64,000 nt of DNA from Dokdonella_A sp963758365. GTDB taxonomy: Bacteria; Pseudomonadota; Gammaproteobacteria; Xanthomonadales; Rhodanobacteraceae. Below are positions 1 to 9,000 of the stretch, in pieces. The translations under genes and the position numbers were made by a program. The DNA lies in NCBI GenBank assembly GCA_963758365.1, contig CAVWVB010000001.1, positions 1,922,001-1,986,000 of the forward strand, written 5' to 3'. A model generated the notes under the pieces. That model was not told where the DNA came from. It made no database searches and saw only the letters and a program-made list of their open reading frames with translations. The stretch's first letter is position 1. Every line of letters begins with the position of its first letter.

Positions 1-437
1 AGCTCGGCTGGCCGGCGCAACGCATCGATGCGCGCGCAAACGAACTGGCCGCGCTCACCCATCTTCCCCACGACGCGCTCGCGCGCTTTCCTGCCGAACT
101 CTCCGGTGGCCAGCGCCAGCGCGTCGCACTGATGCGCGCGCTCATGCTCGATCCTCCGGCGTTGCTGCTCGACGAGCCGCTCGGTGCGCTCGATCCGGTC
201 ATCCGCCATGAGTTGCAGGATGAACTCGCGGCGATGTTCGCGGCACTTGCGAAGACCGTTGTCGTGGTCACCCACGACTTCGCGGAGGCCGCGTTTCTTG
301 CGCCACGGCTCGTGCTGCTGCGCGCGGGTCGCGTGATCCAGGACGGCAACCTCGATGAATTCCGCTCACGGCCGGCCGATCCGTTCGTGACCCGCTTCGT
401 CGAGGCACAGCGCAAACTGCCGGAACCGCAGCGATGA
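1..437 (+). CDS. ABC transporter ATP-binding protein (osmoprotectant/betaine type), 3' part
   Basis: The reading frame is open from the window edge (first full codon at position 3), so the 5' end with the Walker A motif lies outside. About 144 residues remain. They carry the ABC signature LSGGQRQRV (near 100-130), Walker B LLLDEPLGALDP, and the H-loop VVTHDFAEA. This is the nucleotide-binding subunit that powers import. The stop overlaps the start of the next gene by four bases (ATGA), so the two are almost certainly co-translated. The fused binding protein-permease downstream is of the OpuC/ProWX type, which makes a glycine betaine, choline or carnitine importer the best guess; the substrate itself cannot be read from sequence. 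Membership in the ABC ATPase family is certain. Confidence 0.93.
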   Translation, partial: LGWPAQRIDARANELAALTHLPHDALARFPAELSGGQRQRVALMRALMLDPPALLLDEPLGALDPVIRHELQDELAAMFAALAKTVVVVTHDFAEAAFLAPRLVLLRAGRVIQDGNLDEFRSRPADPFVTRFVEAQRKLPEPQR

Positions 438-1909
438 GATGCGCCCGCATGCTGATCGCCGGCGCGATCGCGCTCACGCCGGCGATCGCGCACGCACTAA
501 CGATCGGCTCGAAGAACTTCACCGAATCGATCCTGCTCGGCGAGATCGTGCGCCTGCAAGCCGAGAGGGACAGCCTCACGATCGCACATCGGCGCGCGCT
601 CGGCGGAACGCGCATCGTCTGGCGCGCGCTGGTCGAAGGCGACATCGACCTCTATCCGGAATACACCGGGACCCTGACCCAGGAACTGCTGCCCGCGGTC
701 GCACGCGATGCGGATCGCGCCGCACTGGACGCGGCGCTGGCCGCGAGCGGAATCCGGATCGGCGCGGTTTTCGGCTTTGCCGACTCCTATGCACTCGGCA
801 TGCGCAAGCCGATCGCGGCCGCGCACGGCGTCGCACGCATTTCCGACCTGGCCGCACAGCCGGCACTTCGCTTCGGCCTGTCGAGCGAATTCCTCGATCG
901 CGGCGACGGCTGGCCCGGCCTGCAGCGCGCCTATGGCCTTCCGCAGCATCCGCGCGGCATGGACCACGATCTCGCCTATCGCGCGCTTGCCGATGGCGCG
1001 ATCGACGTGATCGACCTGTACACGACCGACGCGGAGATTCCGTACTACCGTTTGCGCGTACTCGAGGACGACCGCCATTATTTTCCGCCCTACCAGGCCG
1101 TACTGCTCGTGCGTCGTGCCGCGCTCGCCACGCAACCCGGATTGCAACGCACCCTGGATGCGCTGAACGGGCGCATCGATGTCGCCGCGATGCGTGCGAT
1201 GAACGCGGCGGTCAAACTCGATCGTCAACCCGAAACGGGCGTTGCGGCGCGCTTCCTCGGCGTTGCCGGCGACCGCGAACCGCGAGGCCTCGCGATGCGC
1301 ATTGCGCAGCGCACCCTCGAGCATCTCGGCCTGGTCGCGATTTCGCTCGGACTCGCGATTGCGATCGCGCTGCCGCTCGGCATTCTCGCGGCGCGCCGGC
1401 GGCGCGTCGGCCAGCTGGTCATTGCACTCAGCGGCGTCCTGCAGACCGTGCCGTCGCTGGCGATGTTCGTGTTCATGATTCCGCTGTTCGGCATCGGTGC
1501 GGCACCCGCGATCGCGGCCCTGTTTCTGTACAGCCTGCTGCCAATCGTGCGCAACACGCATGCGGGCCTGACCGGCATCGCGCCCGAACTCCGCGAATCG
1601 GCAGCCGCGCTCGGCCTGACCGCGGGCGAGCGGCTGCGCCGCGTCGAATTGCCGCTCGCGATGCGTTCGATTCTCGCCGGCGTCAAGATCGCGGCCGTGA
1701 TCAACGTCGGCACTGCGACACTCGGGGCCTTGATCGGCGCCGGTGGCTACGGTCAGCCGATCCTGACCGGCATCCGCCTCGACGATCTCGGGTTGATCTT
1801 CGAGGGTGCGATTCCGGCTGCCGTGCTGGCCCTGCTCGTGCAGGGTCTGTTCGAAGGGCTGGAACGCGGGCTCACGCCGCGCGGATTGCGCCTCGCCGCA
1901 CGCGAGTGA
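434..1909 (+). CDS. Fused substrate-binding protein/permease of osmoprotectant ABC importer
   Basis: 491 residues. A signal peptide (about 1-21, cut after AHA) leads into an OpuAC-type binding domain that begins LTIGSKNFTES and runs to about residue 280. It is followed by a membrane permease domain (about 290-480) with several hydrophobic helices and the EAA-type loop contacting the ATPase (ELRESAAALGL, near 385). One polypeptide thus supplies both ligand capture in the periplasm and the membrane channel. Known family fusions usually place the permease first and the binding domain last; here the order is reversed. It overlaps the upstream ATPase gene by 4 nt. Family is clear; the ligand (betaine, choline, carnitine or another compound) is inferred. 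Confidence 0.9.
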   Translation: MRCARMLIAGAIALTPAIAHALTIGSKNFTESILLGEIVRLQAERDSLTIAHRRALGGTRIVWRALVEGDIDLYPEYTGTLTQELLPAVARDADRAALDAALAASGIRIGAVFGFADSYALGMRKPIAAAHGVARISDLAAQPALRFGLSSEFLDRGDGWPGLQRAYGLPQHPRGMDHDLAYRALADGAIDVIDLYTTDAEIPYYRLRVLEDDRHYFPPYQAVLLVRRAALATQPGLQRTLDALNGRIDVAAMRAMNAAVKLDRQPETGVAARFLGVAGDREPRGLAMRIAQRTLEHLGLVAISLGLAIAIALPLGILAARRRRVGQLVIALSGVLQTVPSLAMFVFMIPLFGIGAAPAIAALFLYSLLPIVRNTHAGLTGIAPELRESAAALGLTAGERLRRVELPLAMRSILAGVKIAAVINVGTATLGALIGAGGYGQPILTGIRLDDLGLIFEGAIPAAVLALLVQGLFEGLERGLTPRGLRLAARE

Positions 1910-1926
1910 CCGCATGCGCGGAGCGG

Positions 1927-2068
1927 TCAGGACATCGCGGCGATCGCGATCAGCAGACCGGCCATCGCCGCCGCCCATGCGCGGCAACGTCGCGAGCGTC
2001 GTGCCGATCGGCACCTGGTCGAGACCGGCCAGGACGGACCCGAACAGGATCTTGAGTTCGGTCGTCAC
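1927..2068 (-). pseudogene. MAPEG-family relic with central deletion
   Basis: From a GTG at 2068, preceded by GGAGA about 7 nt upstream, the minus strand encodes a MAPEG-like N-terminus (VTTELKILFGSVLAGL, ending ATLPR). One base out of frame it then encodes a typical MAPEG C-terminus (RAWAAAMAGLLIAIAAMS) ending at a TGA (1927-1929). Intact family members are about 130 residues with four membrane helices; only about 32 plus 18 residues remain, so the middle appears to have been deleted. MAPEG proteins are membrane proteins of glutathione/eicosanoid metabolism. The assignment rests on recognising short hydrophobic ends, so it is moderately secure. Confidence 0.55.
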
Positions 2069-2190
2069 GGCTTTCTCCAGACCTCATGAAAATCCGGTGA
2101 ATTCGCATTCCGGACCCGGTGCGCGCGACTTGACGGCGACCGGTCGCGGGTGGACGCTTGACGACCGTTCCGCAGCCGATTGGAGGACTC

Positions 2191-2550
2191 ATGAGCTACG
2201 TCGATGGATTCGTGGTACCGGTGCCGAAGAACAAGCTCGCGGACTACCGCAAGATGGCGCGCAAGGCCGGCAAGATCTGGCGCGAGCATGGTGCGGTTCA
2301 CTACACCGAATGCGTCGCCGACGACGTGCAACCCGGCAAGACCACGTCGTTTCCGCAGGCGGTCAAACTGAAGCCGGACGAGGTCGTCGTGTTCTCGTGG
2401 ATCGTCTACACGTCACGCAAGGAACGCGACCGCATCAACAAGAAGGTGATGAGCGACCCGCGCCTCGCATCGATGATGGATCCGAAGTCGCTGCCGTTCG
2501 ACGGCAAACGCATGTTCTGGGGCGGCTTCAAGCCGATCATCGAGCTGTAG
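2191..2550 (+). CDS. DUF1428 family protein (YbaA-like)
   Basis: 119 residues, the usual length for the family, beginning MSYVDGFVVPVPKNKL and containing the conserved WREHGA, PGKTTSFPQAVKLKPDE and FDGKRM blocks. These proteins adopt a dimeric alpha/beta-barrel (ABM-like) fold; no reaction is established. The ATG at 2191 is chosen because GGAGGA lies 5-6 nt upstream, whereas an in-frame TTG at 2158 has no ribosome site. It converges on rlmH with about 34 nt between them and stands alone. Probably cytoplasmic, as no signal peptide or membrane segment is present. Confidence 0.9.
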   Translation: MSYVDGFVVPVPKNKLADYRKMARKAGKIWREHGAVHYTECVADDVQPGKTTSFPQAVKLKPDEVVVFSWIVYTSRKERDRINKKVMSDPRLASMMDPKSLPFDGKRMFWGGFKPIIEL

Positions 2551-2584
2551 GCCGGAACTTCTGTTACGCGAACGGAAGAGGCAC

Positions 2585-3055
2585 TCAGCCACGATGATAC
2601 GGATGCCCCGCGAGCATCGTCGCCGCACGATACAACTGCTCGGTGACGACCAGCCGCACGAGCATGTGCGGAAGGGTCAGCGGCCCGAGTGACCAGCGCT
2701 GGTCGGCACGTTCGAGAACGTCGCGGGAATGGCCGTCGGGGCCGCCGATCAGGATCGCGGGATCACGGCCGCTCATGCGCCACGCCGCGAGCTGCTCGGC
2801 GAGCTGTTCGCTCGACCACGGATCGCCGCGGCCGTCGAGAGCGACGGGGTGCGCGTTTCTGGGCAGCGCGGCGAGGATGGCCGCGCCTTCAGCAGCAATC
2901 GCGCGCGCGGGATCGCGACCCTTGCCGCGCGCACCGGGCGCGATCTCGACGAGTTCGAGCGGCAGGTCGCGCGACAGGCGCTTCGCGTACTCGGCGAAGC
3001 CGTCGCCGACCCAGCGCGGCATGCGCTCGCCGACCGAGATCAGGCGAACGCGCAT
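2585..3055 (-). CDS. rlmH: 23S rRNA (pseudouridine(1915)-N3)-methyltransferase RlmH
   Basis: 156 residues, full length for this SPOUT-class enzyme, which methylates pseudouridine 1915 in helix 69 of 23S rRNA using S-adenosylmethionine. It starts MRVRLISVGERMPRWV. The SAM-binding knot region is visible as ILIGGPDGHS (about 102-111), followed by the C-terminal LPHMLVRLVVTEQLYRA block and the terminal HPYHRG. It follows rsfS by 18 nt on the same strand, the conserved arrangement. In relatives this pair follows nadD, which here lies about 25 kb away. Confidence 0.97.
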   Translation of the reverse strand: MRVRLISVGERMPRWVGDGFAEYAKRLSRDLPLELVEIAPGARGKGRDPARAIAAEGAAILAALPRNAHPVALDGRGDPWSSEQLAEQLAAWRMSGRDPAILIGGPDGHSRDVLERADQRWSLGPLTLPHMLVRLVVTEQLYRAATMLAGHPYHRG

Positions 3056-3073
3056 CGGCGCCCGCGCAAGCGC

Positions 3074-3700
3074 TCAGCCGGCCAGCGCGGCCGGCGCGTC
3101 GTCGCCCACGGTCCACAGGCGCTCGAGACCGTAGAACTCGCGCGTTCGCGGCAGCATCACGTGCACGATCACGTCGCCGAGATCGACCAGCACCCATTCG
3201 GCTTCGCGCTGACCCTCGACGCCGATCGGCGGCTGTCCGGCCTGCTTGGCCTTCTTGACGACTTCGTCGGCGATCGATTTCACGTGACGCGACGAGGTGC
3301 CGCTGGCAACGACCAGGAGATCGGTCACGCTGCTCTTGCCGCGCACATCGACTTCCTGGACGTCCCTTGCCTTGAGGTCGTCGAGCGCGTCGAGCACGAG
3401 CGTCCGCAACTGCGCGGCTGCATCAGGTGCAGCCCTCGACTTCGAAGCGGCCCGGCGCGACGGGCGCTTGACCGCGGGCGGGCGCGATCGTGCAGCCCGG
3501 ACCGATGCGGCAACCTTGGGTCGGACCGGCTTCTTCGCGGTGCGCGCCTTGGCGGCGGCCACGGCCTTTCTGTTCACGGGGACCGCCTTGCGGCTGGCGG
3601 CGTTCTTCGCAGCGGATGCGGGCTTGCTGCGGACCGGCACTTTCGCGGTTTTCGAAGCGCCGGCGCTGCGCGGTCTGGCGCGCGATTCCGATTTGGTCAA
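3074..3700 (-). CDS. rsfS: Ribosomal silencing factor RsfS with long basic N-terminal extension
   Basis: The C-terminal ~110 residues are RsfS (RLVLDALDDLKA-type start, DVRGKSSVTDLLVVASG, EWVLVDLGDVIVHVM, FYGLERLW), the factor that binds ribosomal protein uL14 and blocks subunit joining in stationary phase. Ahead of it is about 95-115 residues rich in Ala, Lys, Arg and Pro with no recognisable domain, resembling histone H1-like tails; it is predicted disordered and might bind rRNA. The start is uncertain. The open frame reaches a TTG at 3760, but a TATACT -10 lies inside that stretch (3748-3753), so I prefer the TTG at 3700. Identity is secure; the N-terminus is not. Confidence 0.85.
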   Translation of the reverse strand: MTKSESRARPRSAGASKTAKVPVRSKPASAAKNAASRKAVPVNRKAVAAAKARTAKKPVRPKVAASVRAARSRPPAVKRPSRRAASKSRAAPDAAAQLRTLVLDALDDLKARDVQEVDVRGKSSVTDLLVVASGTSSRHVKSIADEVVKKAKQAGQPPIGVEGQREAEWVLVDLGDVIVHVMLPRTREFYGLERLWTVGDDAPAALAG

Positions 3701-3747
3701 GTTGACACGACCTCGACTGGGCTGGGCGCCACGAGCGGCGCAGCCGC

Positions 3748-3753
3748 AGTATA
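3748..3753 (-). promoter_or_regulatory. Candidate -10 element for rsfS-rlmH
   Basis: TATACT on the minus strand, about 48 nt before the preferred rsfS start. No convincing -35 is seen at the expected distance. It would give rsfS-rlmH its own promoter, needed if the pair has been cut off from the leuS-nadD block. Confidence 0.35.
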
Positions 3754-3812
3754 GGCGCAATCGCGGCGCGTCGCTGGCGCCGCCGACACCGAACGCGCCG
3801 CATGGCTCATGC

Positions 3813-3818
3813 TATAAG
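3813..3818 (+). promoter_or_regulatory. Candidate -10 element of the ECF sigma gene, implying a leaderless start
   Basis: TATAAG ends 7 nt before the ATG at 3826, so transcription would begin at or next to the start codon. No ribosome-binding site is seen ahead of that ATG and no clear -35 was found. Confidence 0.4.
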
Positions 3819-3825
3819 CCGCCCC

Positions 3826-4392
3826 ATGCAGGCTGAGGAAACCACCGCACTGCTGCTCGAGCGCGCGCGCGGCGGCGACGACACCGCGCGCGAGCGCCTC
3901 GCCGCGCGCTACCTGCCGATGCTGCGGCGCTGGGCGCACGGCCGCCTGCCATCGGCGACCCGCGACCTCACCGACACCGACGATCTTGTTCAGGTCACGC
4001 TCGTTCGCGTGTTGAGACAGATCGAGCGGTTCGAATACGGCGGCAGCGGCAGCTTTCTTGCCTACCTGCGCAGCACGTTGCTGAACCTGTTGCGCAACGA
4101 GATCCGTCGCGTCGCGCGACATGGCGAATCGGTGGACCTGGACGAAGCGCGCATCATCGACGATGCGGCTTCGCCACTGGAACAGGCGATCGGGCGCGAG
4201 CGCCTGGAGCAGTACGAGACCGCGCTCGAAAGCCTTCCTGCGCGTGCGCGCGAACTGGTGATCATGCGTCTGGAGTTCGACATGACCTATGACGACATCG
4301 CCGGCGAGGTCGGATCAACGCCGGACGCGGTGCGCATGGCGATCCGCCGCGCGGTCGAGGCGCTCGCGCGAGCGCTCGGAGAAACACGATGA
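3826..4392 (+). CDS. ECF-type RNA polymerase sigma factor
   Basis: 188 residues. Region 2 is visible as DTDDLVQVTLVRVLRQ followed by FLAYLRSTLLNLLRNEIRR (-10 recognition), and region 4 as LPARARELVIMRLEF with the helix-turn-helix MTYDDIAGEVGSTPDAVRMAIRRAV near the end. It directs RNA polymerase to its own set of promoters. The gene overlaps the Ser/Thr kinase gene by 4 nt (ATGA), and no anti-sigma factor lies beside it. This kinase-coupled layout recalls the ECF43 group, in which a kinase phosphorylates the sigma factor, though the acidic residues of region 2.2 are present here. An ATG at 3802 is also possible, but the -10-like TATAAG at 3813 would then lie within the gene. Confidence 0.9.
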   Translation: MQAEETTALLLERARGGDDTARERLAARYLPMLRRWAHGRLPSATRDLTDTDDLVQVTLVRVLRQIERFEYGGSGSFLAYLRSTLLNLLRNEIRRVARHGESVDLDEARIIDDAASPLEQAIGRERLEQYETALESLPARARELVIMRLEFDMTYDDIAGEVGSTPDAVRMAIRRAVEALARALGETR

Positions 4393-5972
4393 CACCAGCC
4401 GGGAAGACACGCCGCGACCTCGTCGACCGCCTCATCGATGGCGAACCGGCGGACTGGGAGCATGTGTCCGCAACAGAAGCCCCGCTGCTCGACGCGCTGC
4501 ATACGCTCGCGCAGGTACGCAGCGCGTATCAGCGTATCGGTGCGGCGACGGCGCCGACCGCGCCGATTCTGTTCCAGTGGGGATCGCTCAGCGCGCTCGA
4601 GAAGATCGGAAGCGGCGCCAGCGCCGAGGTCTACCGCGCCTGGGATGCGGGCCTCGGCACGCAGGTCGCGCTGAAACTGCTGCGCCCCGAGGCGGCCGCG
4701 GCGGGGTTGCGCAGCGAGGAATTCCTGCGCGAAGGACGCCTGCTCGCGCGCCTCAGTCAGCGCAATGTGCTGCGCGTCTACGGTGCGGCCGTGCATGCGG
4801 GCAGGCCCGGCATCTGGGCCGAATGGATCGACGGCCGCACGCTCGCGGAAATCGTCGAAGCCGACGGTGCGTTCGCCGCCGCGGAAGCCGCGCATATCGG
4901 CGTCGAACTGTGCGCCGCACTCGCGGCGATCCACGCCGCCGGCCTGATCCACGGCGACGTCAAGGCCAGCAACGTGTTGCGTGCGCGCGGCGGGCGCATC
5001 GTGCTGACCGATCTCGGTGCCGCCGGCGCACCCGACGCATTGAATGCATCGCTGCGAACGCAGGCGACGCCGACCTACCTTTCGCCGCAGTCGCGCGACG
5101 GGTCGCCGCGCAGCCGCGCCGACGATCTGTATGCGCTCGGCGTGCTGCTGCATTTTCTGCTGACCGGTGCGTATCCGCACGATGGCACGAGTCGCGTGCG
5201 CGCTCTGGCGCCGGAAACCGACGCGCGCATTGCCGCAGCAATCGAGCGATCGCTCGCGGCGGATCCGACACGGCGTTTCGACGCTGCCCACGCATTTGCC
5301 GATGCATTGGGTGATCGCGGTACGCCGGAGCCGCCGGCAGCGCCCGCGCCCCCGCGGACCGCGCGGGTTCTCTTGCTCGTAGCCGTGCTTGCGGCGATCG
5401 CGTTGACAACCGCATGGTGGGCGCTGCGCCCTGCTTCCTGGCAGCAACACGGCGAGCTCATGCGTCTCACGGCCACGGGCGCCGCGCCGCTGCGCGACGG
5501 CGCCACGCTGCAACTCGGCGATCGACTCAACCTCGAGCTGTCCAGCAATCGGCCGATTTGGGCCTACGTGCTGAACGAGGACCATGCCGGCGCGTTCCAT
5601 GTACTGTTTCCACTGGCCGGTCTCGAGCCGTCCAATCCATTGTCGGCCGACACCAAAGTCTCCCTGCCGGGCCGGCAAGGCGGCCGGGCGTTGTCGTGGG
5701 AGGTGTCGAGCAACGGCGGTAGCGAGGAATTCCTGGTCATCCTCGCGGACCGGCCCTTGCATGCACTGCAACGCCGGCTGGCCGCATATTCGGTCGCGAC
5801 GATCGACACGCCGCAGCGCGGCGTCGGGCGCATCGCGGCGTCACCGCTGGCCAACCTGACCCTGCGCGGCACCCATCTGAATGCGCTGCTGTCCGAATCC
5901 GCGACCGAACTCGCCGACGCGCGTCATGTGCACGTGCTGTCCTATCACTTCGAGGCACTGCCGCCGCGCTGA
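4389..5972 (+). CDS. Membrane Ser/Thr protein kinase with C-terminal DUF4384-like domain
   Basis: 527 residues. Kinase domain about 64-300: glycine loop IGSGASAEVY, lysine in VALKLL, catalytic loop HGDVKASN and DLG where most kinases have DFG. The HGD loop lacks the arginine of HRD, so it is a non-RD kinase that may not need activation-loop phosphorylation. One membrane segment (about 325-347, VLLLVAVLAAIALTTAWWAL) places the remaining ~180 residues in the periplasm. That part contains a DUF4384-like block (LQLGDRLNLELSSNRPIWAYVLN, then HVLFPL). It overlaps the sigma gene by 4 nt and precedes the TPR-CHAT gene by 69 nt, suggesting it phosphorylates the sigma factor or a partner in response to a periplasmic signal. 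The function is inferred. Confidence 0.88.
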   Translation: MTPAGKTRRDLVDRLIDGEPADWEHVSATEAPLLDALHTLAQVRSAYQRIGAATAPTAPILFQWGSLSALEKIGSGASAEVYRAWDAGLGTQVALKLLRPEAAAAGLRSEEFLREGRLLARLSQRNVLRVYGAAVHAGRPGIWAEWIDGRTLAEIVEADGAFAAAEAAHIGVELCAALAAIHAAGLIHGDVKASNVLRARGGRIVLTDLGAAGAPDALNASLRTQATPTYLSPQSRDGSPRSRADDLYALGVLLHFLLTGAYPHDGTSRVRALAPETDARIAAAIERSLAADPTRRFDAAHAFADALGDRGTPEPPAAPAPPRTARVLLLVAVLAAIALTTAWWALRPASWQQHGELMRLTATGAAPLRDGATLQLGDRLNLELSSNRPIWAYVLNEDHAGAFHVLFPLAGLEPSNPLSADTKVSLPGRQGGRALSWEVSSNGGSEEFLVILADRPLHALQRRLAAYSVATIDTPQRGVGRIAASPLANLTLRGTHLNALLSESATELADARHVHVLSYHFEALPPR

Positions 5973-6041
5973 TCCGAACCGCGAATCGCATCGACAAGAT
6001 CGCACCCCTTCGGGCGTAGAATGCCCGCGGGGAGGTGCGGG

Positions 6042-9000
6042 ATGCGAATCCGGATCGAATACCTGCGCGCGGTCCTGCTTGCCGCCTGCGTCGCGGCGGC
6101 TGCGCCGACTGCATTCGCTGCGAGCGACTCGGCAGACGCGTTGCTCGCGCGCGGCGCCTGCGCGGAGGCGCAGCACGCCGCAGCGCAAACGCTCGCAGTC
6201 GCCGAGGCCGCGCGCGACGAGCTCGCGGTCGCCGAGGCGCTCGCGCTGCGTTCGCGCATCGCCCTCGATTGCCAGCGCGCCGATACGCCGGGTCTCGACG
6301 ACTGGCTTGCGCGCGAACTCGCGTTGCGCACGCGTTTCAGTGCCTCCGACAGCGCAGCCGCAGCCGAAGTCAAACTGCAGCAGGCACGCGCGCAGTTGCA
6401 GCGCTACCGTTTCGATGAAGCGCTTGCGGCGTTGCAGGAACTCGATCGGGACGCGGTCCGGAAAAAATGGCCGCCGATCCTGCGCGCACGCATCGCGAAT
6501 CAGCTTGCCACTCTCCACAACCTGCGCCTGGACGCGGCCCTCGTCCTTCCCGCCAGCGACCGCGCAATCGAGCTGGCTCGCGCTGCACACGATGATGAAA
6601 GCCTGATGCTCGGCCTGAAAAACCGCGGCCTCGCCCTGATCCGACTGCGCCGCGGCGGCGATGCGCTGCCTTCGATCGCGGACGCAGAACGCATTGCACG
6701 TGCGCGCCATGGCGCGCAAAGCCGGCAGCTGGTCGACATCCTGCGCGCCAGGGCCAAGGCCGCGCGTGAAAGCGGTGATCACGGCGCGGCCATCGATACG
6801 CTGGAACAGGCACTCGCGATCCAGCGCGCGCAGGCCGCGCCCGACCAGCGCGATATCGCGATGACACTCCTCGTCCTCGGCCAATCTCTGAAGATCTCCG
6901 GCGACAAGCCGCGCGCGGGACAGGTGTATGCTCAGGCACTGGCCGCCGACCAGCTCGATCCGGATCCGAGCGGTCGCACGCGCGCTGTGATCCTGCACGG
7001 CCTGGCCAACCTCGAGCGCGACCTTGGCCACGATCAGCGTGCGCTCGGCCTCTACGAGCAAGCCGAGCCCGTGTTCGCGCGCACCTTCGGCGCGCAGTCC
7101 AGCGCACTCGCACAGGTGCTGAACAACCATGCCAACGCAGAAGCCAATCTGGGCCATCTCGACGCCGCGAATGCGCTGTACCAGCGCGCACTGGACATCG
7201 CGCGCGCAAGCCGCAGCATCGATCCTGCCGACTACCTTCCGCAGGCGAACCTGTCGATGGTGCAGATGTGGCAACGGCGCTATGCGGATGCGGAAAACGG
7301 ATTCCGCGAAGCGCTCGCACGCCAGCAACACGTCAGTGCAGGCAGCGAAACGAGCACCCTGTTCGCATCCATGGGGCTGGCATCGAGCTTGTGGGGACAG
7401 TTGCGTTTCGACGCAGCGTTCGATCAGGCTGCGCGCGCCGAGCAGACGCGTCAGGCCGCATTGCGTCTTGCGTCCAGCCATCTGGGCGAACGCCAGGCAT
7501 TGAACCTGCAGGAATACCTGCGTCCGACCATGGACCTCGTCGTCGCGATCGCGGTCGCGAGCGGCAAGGCGCGACATCTCGAGCGCGCTTGGGAACTCGA
7601 CATGGCCGCGCGCGACCAGTTGACGACGATCCGTGCGCAGCGCCTCGCGGCCGCACGCGCAAGCACGGATCCGCAGCTGGCCGCGCTGTGGCAGAACTGG
7701 CGCGATGCGAGTGCGTCGCTTGCGCGCAGCGAACTGGCCGGCGCGAATGCGGCCCGGCAGCGCGACGCGCAAGTGAGGCTCGATCGCGCCGAGCGCGCGC
7801 TCGCGCGCGCGACGCCGCTGGCCGGCGCGCTGGCGAGCTCGCGCATCGATTTCGCAGCGTTGCGCGCAAGTCTGCCGGCCGGCAACTCGCTGATCCTGTT
7901 TACGACCTCGCAGCAGCGCATCGCGGCGGATTTCGCGAGCAACGAAGCCGAGCAGCGTTCGTCGGACCTGTATGCCTTCGTGCTGCCGTCAGCGGATGCG
8001 CCGGTGCGCGCCGTGCGTCTCGGCGAACTCGATTCGATCACGAGGGACATCGATGCCTGGAGCGCGGCGCTGTCGGACCGCAGCGTCGCGCTTGCGCGCG
8101 TCAATGAACGCGGACGCGCTCTGCGCGAGAGACTCTGGCGACCGCTCGCGAATGCCGGCGCCGGCACGCACTGGCTGCTGCTTCCCACAGCGGCGCTGTA
8201 TCGCGTGGCATGGGCGGCGTTCCCCGATGGCGATGGCTACCTGGCAGATCGCGGGTTGCGTGCGCACGTGCTCAATCACGAACGCGAACTGAAATCCTCG
8301 TACGCATCGGATCGCGCACCGCAGCTGCTTGCGATCGCCGACCCGGCGCTCAAGCAGGCATCGCTGCCGGCCGCATCGCGCCGCTGCGCAGACGAACTTG
8401 CTGCTCTCCCGGGCGCGCGCAGAGAGAGCGCGGCACTCGACCGCCTCTGGCACGCGCAGTTCGGCGACGCGGCGAAGTCGACAGTGCTGACCGGCGCCGA
8501 TGCGACCGAGACCCGGTTCCGCGCCGACGCCGGCACGGCCGACATTTTGCACTTCGGCACGCACGGGATCAGTCTCGCCGCGGACTGCAACGACCGCGAG
8601 GGCGCGTTGGCGGAGCGCGGCTTCACGCTCGCGGCCGATTCCCCGCTGGATGGCGCGATGCCGGCGCTCGCGCCCGCCGCGTTGCTGCTCGCCCCCGGCA
8701 CTACCGGCGGCAGCGACGACGACGGCGTGCTCAGCGCCGAGGAAATCGCCGCGCTCGACCTGTCGCACGCGCGCTGGGCGGTGCTCGCCGCGTGCGCGAC
8801 CGCGACCGGCACGAGCCATCGCTACGAAGGCCTGTTCGGACTCGCGCGCGCGTTCCGCCTCGCCGGCGCGCATACCGTGCTGACCAGCCTGTGGCCGGTC
8901 GACGACGCGGCAACCGCGGAATGGACGCAGGCGCTCTATTCCGCGCGCATCGAGCGCGGCCTCGACACCGCCGCGGCGATGGCGGTGGCGCAACGCAGCG

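Noticed and set aside
2689..3754. Overlapping plus-strand frames opposite rlmH and rsfS
   Set aside because: Both minus-strand genes have family-specific motifs; the plus frames are Arg/Ala-rich with no domain.
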